Notes: generated by a model from the letters alone, not told the origin. A stretch of 34,074 nucleotides of DNA from Ettlia oleoabundans (GCA_019693395.1 JAAMXP010001429.1:1-34074); one strand, 5' to 3'. Shown: positions 14,450 to 26,300, counted from the stretch's first letter. Numbers and translations: made by a program.

Positions 14450-14928
14450 CAAGTCACATTCAGCCGCAGGCAGAGGCAGCAGTTGCCCGGGAAGAAGAAC
14501 AGGCAGCAATGTCGGCATATGAGCACGAGGTAGGCAACAGACTACTGCTGCCAGAACATGAAAACACAACAACTATGGCAGGCAGTGAGCAAGGGGGGCG
14601 ACAAGGCTATAAGCTGCCATGCTCTAAAAGCAAGATGGGCGGCATGGTATGGGGTCAGGCTAAACGGCGAGGCAGGCATACGGGCGCACAGCAGACATGC
14701 CTTCCCATCAAACACTGGTCTTGCAACGGTGAATATGGGGCCTTGGAACAATTGCATCAGAGCAAGACAGTGCGCGGGTGAGCGGTGGACTGCAAGCGCG
14801 CAGATCCCTCGACGGAAAATGCACGGGCCTTCCTCTTCTTGCACTGTTGGTCTGGCAGAACAGCCAGATCAGCACCAGGCCGGCAACTCGCACAGCACGC
14901 CATGCTGTGGTGTGTCCTGCTGTGCTTG

Positions 14929-17900
14929 CTATGCCAGCATGTCAGCAATTGGGTCATGATCCAGTTCTGGAGGAGGATGCGAATGGTGCGGCTGCGACAC
15001 TATTGGCAGCACGAGCGCGTCAGCTGACTGCTTCAGGGCCTGATGCTGCGCTTGCTCCTGCCCAGGCTGCCCTGACATGGATGGCTGCGGGTGCGCTCGG
15101 TTGTTGGATGCCACCAGCCCTGCGGTGGGCACCTGTTGCTGCTGCTGCTGCGCCTGCTGGGCTTGCCGCGCCTGCTGCAATCGCGCCAGCTGTGCCTGCT
15201 TTGTTGCGGCAGCCTGCATGGCTGCCAGCTGTTGTTGTTGCTGCAGTACAAGCCGCTGGTACTGCTGCAGCTGAGCTGGCTGCATGTGTATGGGCTGCAG
15301 CTGGAACATCATGCCTGTGCCAGGGTGGTGAGCCATGGGGCCGCTACTGCCGCCGCCTGCTGCAGCGCTGCTGGGCGTCATCATTGGCACTGCTACCGGG
15401 CGAAACACAAAGCTACCGCCCCTGGGGAAAGCCTGCAGCTGCAGGCGCGCTGCCGCTGCCTGCTGGGGCGCACTCCCCGCTGCCTGCGGCATGTAAGCAC
15501 CAGGCATGCACATCGGCTGGGGATTGGCGGTGGCCAAACCTGCAGCGGGAGGCAAAGCCGCTGCCCCCAGCAATGCGGCAGGCGTGTTTTGCTGCTGCTG
15601 CTGCTGTTGGGCGGCCGCACCACCCGGTAGGGTTGGCCGGGGCAGCGCAACACCAGCGATCGCCGTGGCAGATGGTGCAAGGGTGGCAGCCGCTGCGGCA
15701 GGCGTGCCTTGCATAGCCGGCGGGCTGGGCGTTTTTTGCTGCTGCTGCTGCTGCTCCGCCTGCTGCTCCAGCTGCTGCTGGGAATGTGCAAGGGAAGGAG
15801 CAGGGTGGGCGGGTTCCAATGAGCTGGGGGAGGTAGCCGCTGACGGAGGCGACGCCGGAGTATCATGTGGCGTGCCGGCTGCGGGTGCCATCGCAGGCGG
15901 AGGCGCCAACCCTGTCTCAGCCCCGCTCTCTTTATCTTCAACCTTGCCGCCTGCTGCTGCTGCTGCTGCCATGGCCTGTTCGCCTGCCACGCTTGCAGGC
16001 GCTGACGCATCCGCTGCTGCTGCTCCTAATTCCTGCCCTGCTGACCCTGCCGGCCCGTCTGCTCCTGCTTTGTCAGCAAGCTCCTCCCTAACAGGTGCTT
16101 TCTGCTCGGTTGCTTGGCCCGCTTTCTCCTCAGCCCTCGCCTCCGCCTCCTCAGCAGGGCCTGCACAGGCACAGCATGACATAGCATGGCACAGCACAGC
16201 ACAGCACAGCACAGCACAGGAGCGACCCTCCGCTGTAAGAGGCAACGGCGCATGTTGGCAAAAGCCAAGGCATCAGGCAGCTACAACCCCACTGGAAAAT
16301 GGCAGGCTGGCACCCAGCACAATCTGTGTGCCCAAAGGAAGCCAAGAGTGCAGAGTGCACGCGTGGCGCATGCTGCTGACTAGTGATATCTTCCTTGCTG
16401 ACTGACATTTCTCATTGCTTACCTGCTGGCTCCTCGGCCACAGCAGCCAAGGCCTCAGCCGTTTCCATCTCCTCCCGTGCCTGCAGAGAAGGCGAACACA
16501 AGTAAATGCGTGAGGATGGGTCTAGAACTTCTTTGTACTTGGGCCACGATTGGTGATGGAAGGAAACGACCAGCCCCACAGCACATCAGACCAAGCCAAC
16601 TCTTGTGTTGAACGCCAACGACACCCCAGCATGAACATCCCTGTTGTTATGATTGCAGCCCTGCTCACCCGTGACATGAGTCGGTCAAACTCTCGGCTGA
16701 TGCGCTGGTAGGCGTGGCGGGAGCGTGGCGACAGCTGGCACCCCGCCTCCTCAGCCAGGTCAGCCAGCGCCGCTGCCTGCCGGTCCAACTCGCTGAATAC
16801 CGTGGGGAAGAAAGCAGGGAGGCCAGGGTTGAAACCTCGAAGGTGAGGCGCAGTTGCCCAGTTTAGGGGCAGCGAACAAGTATCGCTGGCATGCGTGACC
16901 AACTCAGGTCAGTAAGGAGCAGGCCAGCGCAGTGCATACAAGCATGCGGACAGCAGGAAGGTGACATGGCAACGCAGTGTACGAAGATATGCAGCAAGCG
17001 GCACACATTGGAGCACAGCACAGCACAGCACAGCACAGCACAGCACAGCACAGCACAGCACAGCACAGCACAGCACAGGGCCAGCAATCACAGTATAACA
17101 CAGCGCAAAGAGGCATCAAGGTCGATAGCTTTACCTGTAGTCCGACGCCTTCGGCTCCTCGCCTTCCTCTCCTTGCCCATCCTGCTGCCGTCCCTCGCCT
17201 CGTGAACCCTCTGCTGCCGTTCGTTTCCGCTTGGTCCCACGCAACGGGCCCTCTGCAGCACCCTCCTGCCCCCATTCCTCCTCGCTGCCTTGTTCTGTGG
17301 GCCTACCTACGGCGACCGCCTGTTGTTGGGCCTGCCGCTGCCGCTCTCGCCGTTCTAGCTCCGCTTTGGCTGCCCAGAAGGATGGGAGGTTGCGGCTGCG
17401 CTTGACCCCTGTACCTTGCGCCTCCTCGCCATCCTCCGCAAGCTGAGCCAACACATGGTGGGTGTACAGCTGCAGAGCAGTGCAGGAAAGGTGCCAGGCC
17501 AGGCAGCGAGAAAGGTTGGAGTGGCCGGGGCTTGAGAAGGGCGGTCGAGCGAGCGAAAGGTTCTGCCGGCCTATCCAGGTAGGCAGGCAGGCAACAGACA
17601 GGCCAGCAAACGGCTGGGTGCGTCAGAGCCCTGCCAGCCAGTGCAGAGCCATGCCAAGCACAGGAATGGCTAGGGGTTCTATGATATGTGCCGCCGGCTT
17701 ACTGCCAGCTTGGCATCCAGCAGATGCATGGAAGCCGGCAGTTGAACATTATGCCCTCACTGTGCCCTCCTCTGCACTGCCCCTCCCAATCCTGCCACAC
17801 GCCGCCCACTCACGTCCTCGTTTGTGTAGGTCTCATGTGGCCTGCTGCAGGCGCGTGCAAAGCGCTGGAGCAAGCCGCCAATTGGGGCGCTAGAGTACTG

Positions 17901-18563
17901 GGTGAGCTGGCCTGCAGTTGTTGGAGGCAGGGGCGCGGGAGGCAATAAGGCAGGGGATTTTTCTGGCAGGGCACAGACAAGGAGGAGCCAACCCACACCG
18001 ACACCGCCCCCGCATCACATCGACACCCCCATGCGAGTGTTGCTTTAGCAATCGCTGCCCCAGAACCCTCCCCAGCCAGGCCAGCACCCACTGCCGTAAT
18101 CGCCCCGCCGCCAACACGCCTCTTTGCGCCATGGTCCACCTCACCTGTTGTGCCGTGGAACACAAGCACTGCCACGTCGCAGTTAGTCATCACACTGAGC
18201 TCCATTGCTCGGCGCAGCAGCCCATTCTTGCGGCGGCGGAAAACGGCCTGTGCAATGGTGACAAAGACAGATAGTGAAGCGACGCAGCAGGACGAGTTCA
18301 CGCAGAAGCCTTGGTGGCGGATCTGTAGCCCCACACTGTTGGGTGCTGGGCAATTGGCCCAAATGGTGCAATGAGCAGCAGGGGTAGAGTGAGATGCTGG
18401 GATGCTGTAGCTGCAGCCAGTGAAACAGGCTGAGGGTTGCAAGGGCCAGGCCAGGACGTCCACTGCCGGCCCGCCGGCCTGGCCGCCCGCTCACAAGCAC
18501 CCAGTTCACCTCGCGCAGCTTGCTGTTCGCAATGCGCTCTATTCTCACACCCCCTCCATCCAT
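14929..18563 (-). CDS. MEF2-like (type II) MADS-box transcription factor with Q/A-rich tail
   Basis: Seven exons: 18563-18510, 18247-18145, 17911-17814, 17442-17135, 16792-16669, 16480-16423 and 16160-14929 (stop TAG); about 658 residues with all phases consistent. Residues 1-52 form the MADS domain: VRIERIANSKLRE, then AVFRRRKNGLLRRAMELS and NCDVAVLVF, aligning without gaps to the canonical [20 protein letters not shown] pattern. Residues 53-85 (GQLTQYSS...LLQRF...PHETYTNED) match the MEF2 extension, where animal and fungal proteins have QYAS...VLLKY...PHESRTN. The next 100 residues are charged with KR-rich patches (KRSRNLPSFW, GTKRKR), likely nuclear targeting. The C-terminal 400 residues are Gln/Ala/Pro-rich with several polyQ tracts, typical of an activation domain. 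The intron inside the MADS box was placed so that GAG is followed by gtgaac. The protein starts MDGGG where relatives have MGRKK, so the basic N-terminal arm that contacts the DNA minor groove is missing in this model. Confidence 0.82.
16191..16219 (-). repeat. Short (GCTGT)n tract in MADS intron 6
   Basis: About five to six copies of ACAGC on the plus strand, which is GCTGT on the sense strand of the MADS gene. It sits about 30 bases upstream of the acceptor of the last exon (16163-16161), with degenerate copies between. Confidence 0.75.
17013..17078 (-). repeat. (GCTGT)n microsatellite in MADS intron 4
   Basis: Thirteen near-perfect copies of CACAG on the plus strand (GCTGT/CTGTG on the sense strand), wholly inside the intron between exons 17442-17135 and 16792-16669, near the donor side. 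The open frames through it (Leu-Cys-Cys-Ala-Val repeats) are artefacts. Confidence 0.9.
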
Positions 18564-19094
18564 GGTGCTGTGTAAGCCCTGCAAGGCCGGGGATTGTTGG
18601 ACGGTGTTGTGTTGCGCAAGCCCCGACATTGATTTGAAGCTGGCTTTGACGCCCCCCGCTGTTCCCGCGCGCAAGCCGTCGGCTTGAAACTCACTTTTGC
18701 GGTTTTGCTCAGGTCTCAGGCGGCTTGCGGGCGTGCACGCCGGGCTCCTCCGATGTCCGCGAGCAGCTACAGCGCGCTGTGTCCCGCCGTAAAGCTCTCT
18801 AGAGGCCTGCTCTGCTGTGTAACTAGCGTCCGGTAGCTGCTGCCGCAAGGTCAGCCAAACATGTGAGCAAAATGATGCACGCGTCACTGCGGCCTGTCGG
18901 TATGCCCTGCCAGTTGCCTAGCACGTGCATCTGCAGTGAGACGAGGCGCACCCGTGGGTTGTTTGCATCCGAACCTGCGGTGGAACCCTGCTGTGCTATA
19001 CACGGCTTTCTTTTTTATTTCTTGCCGAGCCTAGCGTGAAATGACACTTGGATGGGGATGGATCATCCCTTGAGAGGGTTTTTAGCACCTTCTG
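18564..19094. promoter_or_regulatory. Divergent promoter region between MADS and plastid coiled-coil gene
   Basis: About 530 bases between two start codons on opposite strands. It should hold both promoters and 5' UTRs. No TATA box or known element could be assigned with confidence. Confidence 0.4.
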
Positions 19095-22078
19095 ATGGCG
19101 GCAATGAACACAATGATCAGTGCCAGAGCCCCAAATAGGGTCTTCATAGCGTCCCGGCCCCAGCCCCGTACGCTGCGAGTGGCCAGGTCGTCTGTGCGAG
19201 CACAGAGGGCCCCCAACCCGCCGCCAGGGGATCCCGTTGCACCACAGGTGCTGCAGGTGTTGGAGACGGCAGCCCTTGTACTGGCGATTGGTGCTCACGT
19301 CAGCACCGCTGTTGCCTCCCAGCGCCAGCATGCTGCATTGCTGGAGGCACAGCAGCAGGTACAGGGCAGCCGACAGGCAGCGAGAGCTGTGGCGGACCCA
19401 CCCCTGCCTCAGCCGCAACCGCCGCAGCCGATCAGCGGGTTTTGGTTGACGCTGCCGCTGCTGGCGGCGGTGGCGCTGGGTCGCCTGCGCGCCTGGCTTG
19501 TGGGGCCAGGCAGGCTGGAAAGGTGCGTGTTGTTTGTCAGCCTTGCGAATCGGCACACCTTGCTTTATTTGCTGAGAGGCACCTTGGAGCTGCACAACTG
19601 GGTGCTTGCAGGCTGCAAGGCGCGTGACTAGGCGCTGCCGCACATTGAACCTGCATGCCATGCCAGCACCACACACAGGCAGCCCTCGCCTGTCGTAACT
19701 GCACCCTCACCTGCTGCCTGGATTCTTTTGTTCTGCACCCCACCGCGCCTGCGTGATGCACAGCCAAATACGGCACTGTGCTGTGCTTCTGTGTGAAGTC
19801 CCAGGAACTGCAACCCCTCACCAAATTTATCTAATGCAATGTAGTTCTTACCGCTTGTCGCTGGAACCTGAAACTCCTGTACCTGGGATGACAATCTGGC
19901 ATGCCCGCTCTGTTGTTACCCTTGCTTGCCTTGCAACCCCCTTTTCCCTCCTCCCATGCAGCTCCGGACAATCCCGGAGCCTCAGCACCCAGGCCGCCGC
20001 ACGCCTGGTGCGACTGGAGCAGGTTGTGGGACAGCAGGCAGCACAGCTGGAGGCAGCGGTACGCCAGCTGGATAAGCTGGCAGTACGCAGCCGGCTGACG
20101 AACCGCGACCTGAAGTTGCCCATCCAGCAGGTGCGTGGCTTGCTGCAGCCGCTGCTTGGCCTGTGTGCTGGCCGTCGGCAGCATGCAGGGTGCACTTATA
20201 TTCACCACAACCTTTATTACATCCTGTACCTGACTGTAAGCTGGTGTGAGGTAGACCTCACTTAGTCTACCCAACCCCAAGCTACCGTGTCGTGGTATTT
20301 GTCAATGGGTGTTCATTCTTTCGTCCATTGCTGTGCCGCCTGCAGCTCCAAGCAGCGGCAGGGCAGCAGTCTGAGGCGCTGGTGGCCGTGGCTCAGCGCC
20401 TGGAGAAGTTTGAGAAGGAGATGCGGGACACAGGTGGGTGGGGCCTGGAGCGGCCAGCGGGATGTAATGGCTGATATCCGATCGAGATCGAGGGGGATTC
20501 AGGAGTGGGTCGGTGAACAGCAGCCTGCCCTGCCCTGCCTTGGAGCTGTAATAGTGACCCACTGCTTCTCTGCTCGCTGCACTATCACCACACTCTCTCC
20601 TCCTGCTAGTAGTAGATAAACGGTCTGCTGCTGCTCCTGCAGCTCTTGTTTCTTACCTGTCTGCCGCGTGCTTGTGGTGCTGCAGAGGAACTGGTGGCAG
20701 CGATGCAGGGTGTGTCTGCCAAGCAGTTCCATCTCCTGCTGAAAGTGGTGGAGCAGCAGCAGCAGCAGCCACAACAGCAGCAACCACAGCAGCAGCAGAA
20801 CAAGGGGGGCACCGCACCTGCACCACCTAGGGACAAGCCCACCACTCCAGTGCCGCCACTGCGGCCCTCTGCTGCAAGCCCAGCAACGTCACCGGGAGGC
20901 AATGCAGGTCTGGGCACCGCTGGCGCTGAGGGCATTGGCGGGCCGCCGCCCAGCAAGAACAACGGTACCGGCATGGCGGGTGGCGGCAGCACTAGTGCGG
21001 GGGTGACCGATGAGTGGGGGCGGCAGGTGGTGCCTGTGCCACCGTCTGGCGCTCCGCAGCAGCAGCAGGTGGGTGGTGGGGATGGGCTTCGGTGTGGTGG
21101 GAAAACCAGAGCCTGAGATTGCTTGCCACCATGCCACCATGCCTTGGCATAGGATTGGCGGAGCCCAAGTGTCGCACAACATATGTTTACACGAGTCTGC
21201 CAAAACTGCTCAACGCAAACCTGCAGCTACAACAATCCCGGCTTACACCCATGCATCTCACGTGGCGTGCTCTGCAGGGCCCTCCTGAAACCAGCACCAG
21301 CCCCAGCAGCAACAGCAGCCCTGGCAGCACTCCGCCCTCTGCCGCCACCGCCGCTGCAGTGCGAGACGAGGCGACCGCACGGGCTGCTGCAGAGGGCTTG
21401 GCAGCGGCAGCGGCGGCGGCAGGGCCCGATGCTGCAGCCTCACCTGCAGCCGCAGGAGCCGGAGCAACTGCGGGGGAGCAGCAGCAGCAGCGGGGCGCAG
21501 GGCTTGGGCTGGATTCTTTCCTAGGGATAATATCTGAGGACGAATACTTCAGGGCGGAGCAGGAGATGATTGGGGCGGTGGTTAACCAGCCTAAGGTGAT
21601 AAAGAAACCTGCAGTGGAGATCCTGCCCCCGCTAATCCCGCCCACAGAACCGCAGCAGCAGCACCAGGCGGCTGCGGGCTTTGGAGAGGTGAAGGAGAGT
21701 GTGGAAAATGAACAGCGACGGCAGCAGCTGGAGGAGTGGCGGCAGCGCGCCTCACGCAGCTGGCAGATGGGGGCTGCGGGCACTGGGCCTGGTGCAAATG
21801 CACATGCAGCGGCAGGGAATGCAGAGGTGACAGCTGGAGGAGATTCGGGGGTGCCGCCGGCTGCGGATGGCGGAGCTGAGGGGACTGGTGTAGAAGAGAA
21901 AGCAGAGGAAAGCAGCGGGGGTGGGGAAGGTGAGCAGGGCGAAGGCGTGGATGGCAGCAGCGGCAAAGGAGGCGGCGATGGGGAATCACCCGCTGCGGTG
22001 AAGGGCGGCGGCGTGCAGGCAGAGCAGGGAGTGCAGTGGGAGGTCAATGCCGACGGCAGCATCACATATCGCTTCTAA
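19095..22078 (+). CDS. Predicted plastid membrane coiled-coil protein of unknown function
   Basis: Five exons: 19095-19522, 19962-20130, 20346-20433, 20686-21068 and 21278-22078 (stop TAA); 622 residues, phases consistent. The N-terminus (MNTMISARAPNRVFIASRPQ, then RVARSSVRAQ) looks like a chloroplast transit peptide: basic, Ser/Ala-rich and without acidic residues. Hydrophobic segments lie near 54-75 (VLETAALVLAIGAHV) and 114-136 (FWLTLPLLAAVALGRL). Residues about 145-250 are coiled coil with heptads (LVRLEQVVGQQAAQLEAAV, VAVAQRLEKFEKEM). A polyQ/Pro tract follows at about 251-265, then a long disordered Gly/Ala/Pro region. One compact island stands out near 435-480 (SFLGIISEDEYFRAEQEM, then NQPKVIKKPAVEILPPLIPP). 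The C-terminus ends WEVNADGSITYRF. I do not recognise the family. The overall plan (transit peptide, membrane anchor, coiled coil) suggests an envelope or thylakoid tether, which is inference. Confidence 0.65.
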
Positions 22079-23361
22079 GCGCATGGCGCGCGTGTTTGCG
22101 TCCTTGGCAGATGTCTCCTGGCAGAGGCCCGCTTGCCCCGTGGGTGGTACACCCCTGAACCTGCCACGACCTGGATGTTCAATCATCTTGCTTCACATCC
22201 CTGCTCCCTTCTCATTTGTCCCTGTGTATATGGTGCACCAGTGTACCTTCCTCCTTGCCAACCCCTGATTTACTGCTGACAGCCTCGCCACTCGTTGCTT
22301 CTCAACCTTGCCCGGTGATGCCTGTACTTTTTGTTGCTGTCTGAAGCCCAGCCGGGCATGGCGTCAGGTTGCTGCAATACACTCATTCCACCCTGGCCAC
22401 AAGCCCCGTTGAGCACACTTGAGTATGCCACCCCTTCAATGTGTCTCAGCCTGAACAAACACCCGCCCACCAGGCCAATGTCCAGGATTGCTGCGTGCCT
22501 GCTGTTTTGTGATAAGGGTAACATCAGGCAATGTCTCAGCATGGCGCCCATGCGACTCCTATGAACGCAGCAATTCAAGCTCGGTGGCTTTAGGTAAAGG
22601 TGGTCATGGGTGCTGCGCTTGATCGGTATGCAGTGCCACTGGGAGCGGGCATACCGGACCTAACCTTTGGGAGGCATGAGCAGGAGCATCCCAGTACCCC
22701 CAGACCTGGGCCCCGCCAAGCGGCACCATGGCGAGAGGCGGCCAAAATTCAAGCCATATTGCAAAATCAAAGCATGTGGTGCCCCAATTGTTTTCCAGAT
22801 GGCGTCCAATACCTGGATGCATGCGTAGCAGCAGGAATGCAGGCATCACAGGGGCAGGGAACGCAAGGAACATTGCAACAACACGCCCGCCACCCGTCCC
22901 ACCAACCCCTGCAGCACCTACGGGGGCAACTGTAAGAGCATTCGTTGCCAGTATTATCGCGTCAGCATGCCCAAACGTTGAGCTGCAGCCTCAGTGCAGG
23001 CAAACAACATTGCGCCTGTGCCAAGCTGGGCGGGTACACCCGGGGGCCCAGACTGTACTGCAATGAACAACCCGTAAAACGATTGCATATGTGCTCTTGT
23101 CGATCGCTTGCTCATGTCATCATGGTGGAGTTTGTGGGTCTGAGCGCGGGCAGGGATGGAGTGGGATTGGGTGGCCCGCTACACGCAAGAACCGCCAGCA
23201 AGGGGCAGAGCCGGCACCTTAGTTGGGGCAAGGCACTGTGTGCAGCAGAAGTGAGTGAAGCCGGGGCTTGAGGACGGGGGTCTCGGCCCAAGTATGGGCA
23301 GGTCCAAGTGCGAAGCCAGCAGTCCTTGGGCGGCTGCCTAGGTTGCGTTGAACAGCCCTCC
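22079..23361. other. Region between the two plus-strand membrane protein genes
   Basis: About 1.3 kb with only short open frames that lack domains and matched splice sites. It probably contains the 3' UTR of the upstream gene (a TGTAA lies at 22931-22935, rather far) and the promoter of the next. A short 5' non-coding exon of the next gene could be hidden here. Confidence 0.4.
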
Positions 23362-26300
23362 ATGCATGTAAACCACAATGCAGTTATTGCCAGGCTCCCT
23401 GCCGCTACTGTTGTGGCAGCGCAGCGGGTGCATGGCGCAGCCTGCTCAGTATGTCCGCTGCTGCCTCTGATATTGCTTGCTTGCATGTTGCGCCTGCCAT
23501 CACAACCTGCAGGCAGTGCTCGGCCAGATCCTGTCTCTGGTGGGTTCTCCTAAGCAGCGTGCATGGGTGATGCATGGGTTACATGGGCGCCCCGCGGCTG
23601 GCTGTTGGGTCTGCTTGCCTTTGAATTGATCACAGCGGCGGCAGCACAGGCTGTTCAATCCGCTGGTATGTGGATCGTCTCAGCCACCTCACTCCGTCCC
23701 CTTACTTCTCTGCCTTGCTGTTCTTGCCAGGTGGCGATTGTCTACTTGGAGGGCCCCACCGCCGCTCTAGGGCTGCTGCTCGGCATATGCATCACAGGCA
23801 AGCAGCAACCCCCAGCTGCACCCACAGCAGGGCCGAAATGGCCGGCAACTTGACATCAAATGCACCACCCTGAGCTCTGTAGTGCAGCTCCTTAAAAAGG
23901 TTCCTCTCTATCTGTCTGCCCAGCATAAAACAAATGGTTGCGGCCATTTGGTACCTATTGGTAGCCCTTCCATTCTGGTCGCACTTGCAGTGACTGCCTG
24001 CCTGGGTGTGAGCGGCTGCGTGTTCCGTGACATCAACCAGCTGAGCGGCCACCTGGTGGGGGGCTTGCTCTGCTGTGCCCTGGTCTTCGGCTACATTTCA
24101 CAGGTATGCGGGTGGGCCGGGGGCGCGAGCGGGGGATGGCAGTGGATGAGCCGTCCTGCCGTGCCGGGCTGTGCTGGCTGCCTACGTCCCTGTTGTGCTA
24201 AAACACAGTGACTCCAACATGGAGCGTGATTGCTCACACCATTTTGCAATCACACCATGAGGACTGAGCATGTCTTGCGCGAGCAGCCCCGGGCCCCCTC
24301 CACAACCACCACCCCATTTAAAACACAATCAAACACCCCTTCACCAGGGTGCACCCCAACATTTCCCTACACTCACAAACATGCTGCCCTGACCTGCACC
24401 ACCCCCAGGTATCCAGCATGGCGCATGTTGACTGCGCCCTGGCTGAGCTGAGCCTGCTGGACAGGCAGGTGGAGGAGGCGCTGCAGCGCACCACAGGATC
24501 ACGCACCAACCTGCTGTCCGCGGTCAAGATCAGGCTGGTGAGACGACTAGTGTGTGGGTGTAGGTGTGCAGGTGTGGGAGGGACGCGCGTGCGGGGCGAA
24601 AAGGGGGTGCGGGGTNNNNGCTCCTTTACTTCACAGGGGCGGATCTGTAGGGTTGCATAGGGGCAGGGCTAGGCCGGGTCATCGCAGGAGTAAGTCCCAT
24701 ACCCAGCCAGGGCTGTGCTTATAGCAGCGGCGGGCCCTGTCGTTGACAAGCCACGGGCTCGGGGCCATGACTGCTGCATATGTGTGTGAGTGGTGTCCCA
24801 GCAGATGCTGAGGAAATGCACATACAGTACACTGCCTGCATCGCTGCTACACCAGCATGCAAAATCCCCTGCCGTTTGCAGCTTGCGCTTAATATTATCC
24901 ACTGCTTGCACCTGTCTTCCCGCGGCGCAGGAAGCAATGGACAGCACCCTGGGCCTGCTTCACACCAACTCAAACCTGCTGCTACCTGCATCACCGGCAG
25001 CGGCAGATGCTCAGTCCAAGGGAGAGGGCAGCACAGTGAATCGCCGGGATGTGTTCAAGGATGCGGCGGACACGCGGGCGAGGAGGGAGGAGCTGCAGAG
25101 GGCGCATACACGGGAGCTGTGGCGAGTCACAGGTGATCCAATCCTTGTATAATCTGCTGTGCTGTGCTGTGCTGTGCTGTGCTGTGCTGTGCTGTGCTGT
25201 GCTGTGCTGTGCTGCGCTGTGCTGTGCTGTGCTGTGCCTCTCTGTGCTGTGCTGTGCTTGCGCCTTTCTATATCCAGGTGCCTGGTTGTGTACTTTGTGC
25301 GTCTGCCTGGCAGGTGGCGGATGCCACCTCAGTCATTGCATGTGTGCAAAGTGCTACCGTTACGTGGTCAGGATTAGCAGTCAAACTATTCCCCAAACTG
25401 CCGCTGTGCCTGCAGACGCCCAGTTTGTGGAGCGCAAGCTGCAGCAGCTGAAGGACCATGCAAGCAAGGCAGGTGCCGCTGCTGCCACTGCCGGTTGCTG
25501 TTCCCGCCTCTCAAACCTGGCACTCTCACGCGAGCTTGCGGCGCTGCACGTACCTTGCTGCTTTCCAGCTTTGCTGCTAGTGGCATTTGAGTCTCTGCCT
25601 GTGTCACGCACTGCTTTCTTCGTGGAGTATATTCATTGTAGCAGTTTGGCAAAGCTGGTGTTGTGTGCGCCATAGTGCTTCCAGCCACAACCGACCCTCG
25701 ACACCCTGCTTGTTGGTGGAGTGTGTCACTGCAGGTGCTGCAGCAGCTGTGGGAGCACAGCGCCGAGGGAGGCAAGCTGAAGGAACTCAAGGAGGTGGTG
25801 GGAGGTGGGTGGACGCTAACTTTCACTGCCTGGATGGTTTCAAGGCTGTCTGGGCACACGAGGTGCCTGGCGTCAAGGACAGGACACTGTGGCGGTGGGG
25901 CATGTCGCTGGCACCGCGATGTGCCCCTAACTGCAGCACTAGAAAGTCACATGCCCTTCGTTGCTGCCCCACTGCTCTGCTGTGTGTGTGCAGGTCAGCT
26001 GAGTGAGGGTGACCGCCAGGAGCTGGATGCTCGCTTCACCGCACTGTTCAAGAGCGTCTCAGAGGTGACTGCCCCCTGGCATATGTGCATGTGATGTGCT
26101 GATGGATGCTGTGTGCGTGTGCCTGTGTCTGTTGATGAGTCAGCTTGGCATGGATCCCGGGCTGGGCTGCAAGGCAATACAGATTTATCTAGGTTGTTTT
26201 CACGTAGCAGCTTACACTGACACAGCAGGCGGCGTGCTGTCAGCACCCAGCTATCCCCCCTTCTCCCGTGATGCATGAAGGGTGTGCGGCGGCTGTCTGA

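Larger units (their letters stand above)
14028..14928. other. Convergent 3' regions of ZUBA2 and the MADS gene
   Basis: About 900 bases without a recognisable gene, between two genes that end toward each other. TGTAA occurs at 14408-14412 on the plus strand and at 14445-14449 on the minus strand, so the two transcripts probably end almost on top of each other. Confidence 0.5.

Noticed and set aside
14778..15716. Plus-strand open frame of 312 codons
   Set aside because: Also antisense to the MADS tail exon. It is Ala-rich, without domains, and explained by GC-rich repeats.
15506..16405. Plus-strand open frame of 299 codons
   Set aside because: It is antisense to the last exon of the MADS gene, and its Cys/Ala runs are the reverse of CAG and GCN codon repeats.
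16979..17090. Regular repeats considered as a CRISPR array
   Set aside because: The units are five bases in perfect tandem with no spacers; this is a microsatellite in a eukaryotic intron.
21187..22065. Minus-strand open frame of 292 codons
   Set aside because: Antisense to the last exon of the plastid coiled-coil gene; Pro/Ser/Ala composition mirrors the coding strand.
22600..22935. Plus-strand open frame of 111 codons
   Set aside because: No domain, no matching splice sites and no codon pattern like its neighbours; it lies in a probable 3' UTR or intergenic stretch.
23563..23853. Apparent small membrane protein starting MGDAWVTWAPRG
   Set aside because: It runs across the likely introns 23540-23635 and 23666-23730. 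The spliced model uses a different frame for 23636-23665 and keeps phase with later exons. It remains a weak alternative start.
25159..25377. Leu-Cys-Cys-Ala-Val repeat proteins
   Set aside because: These are translations of the GCTGT microsatellite, which is intronic.
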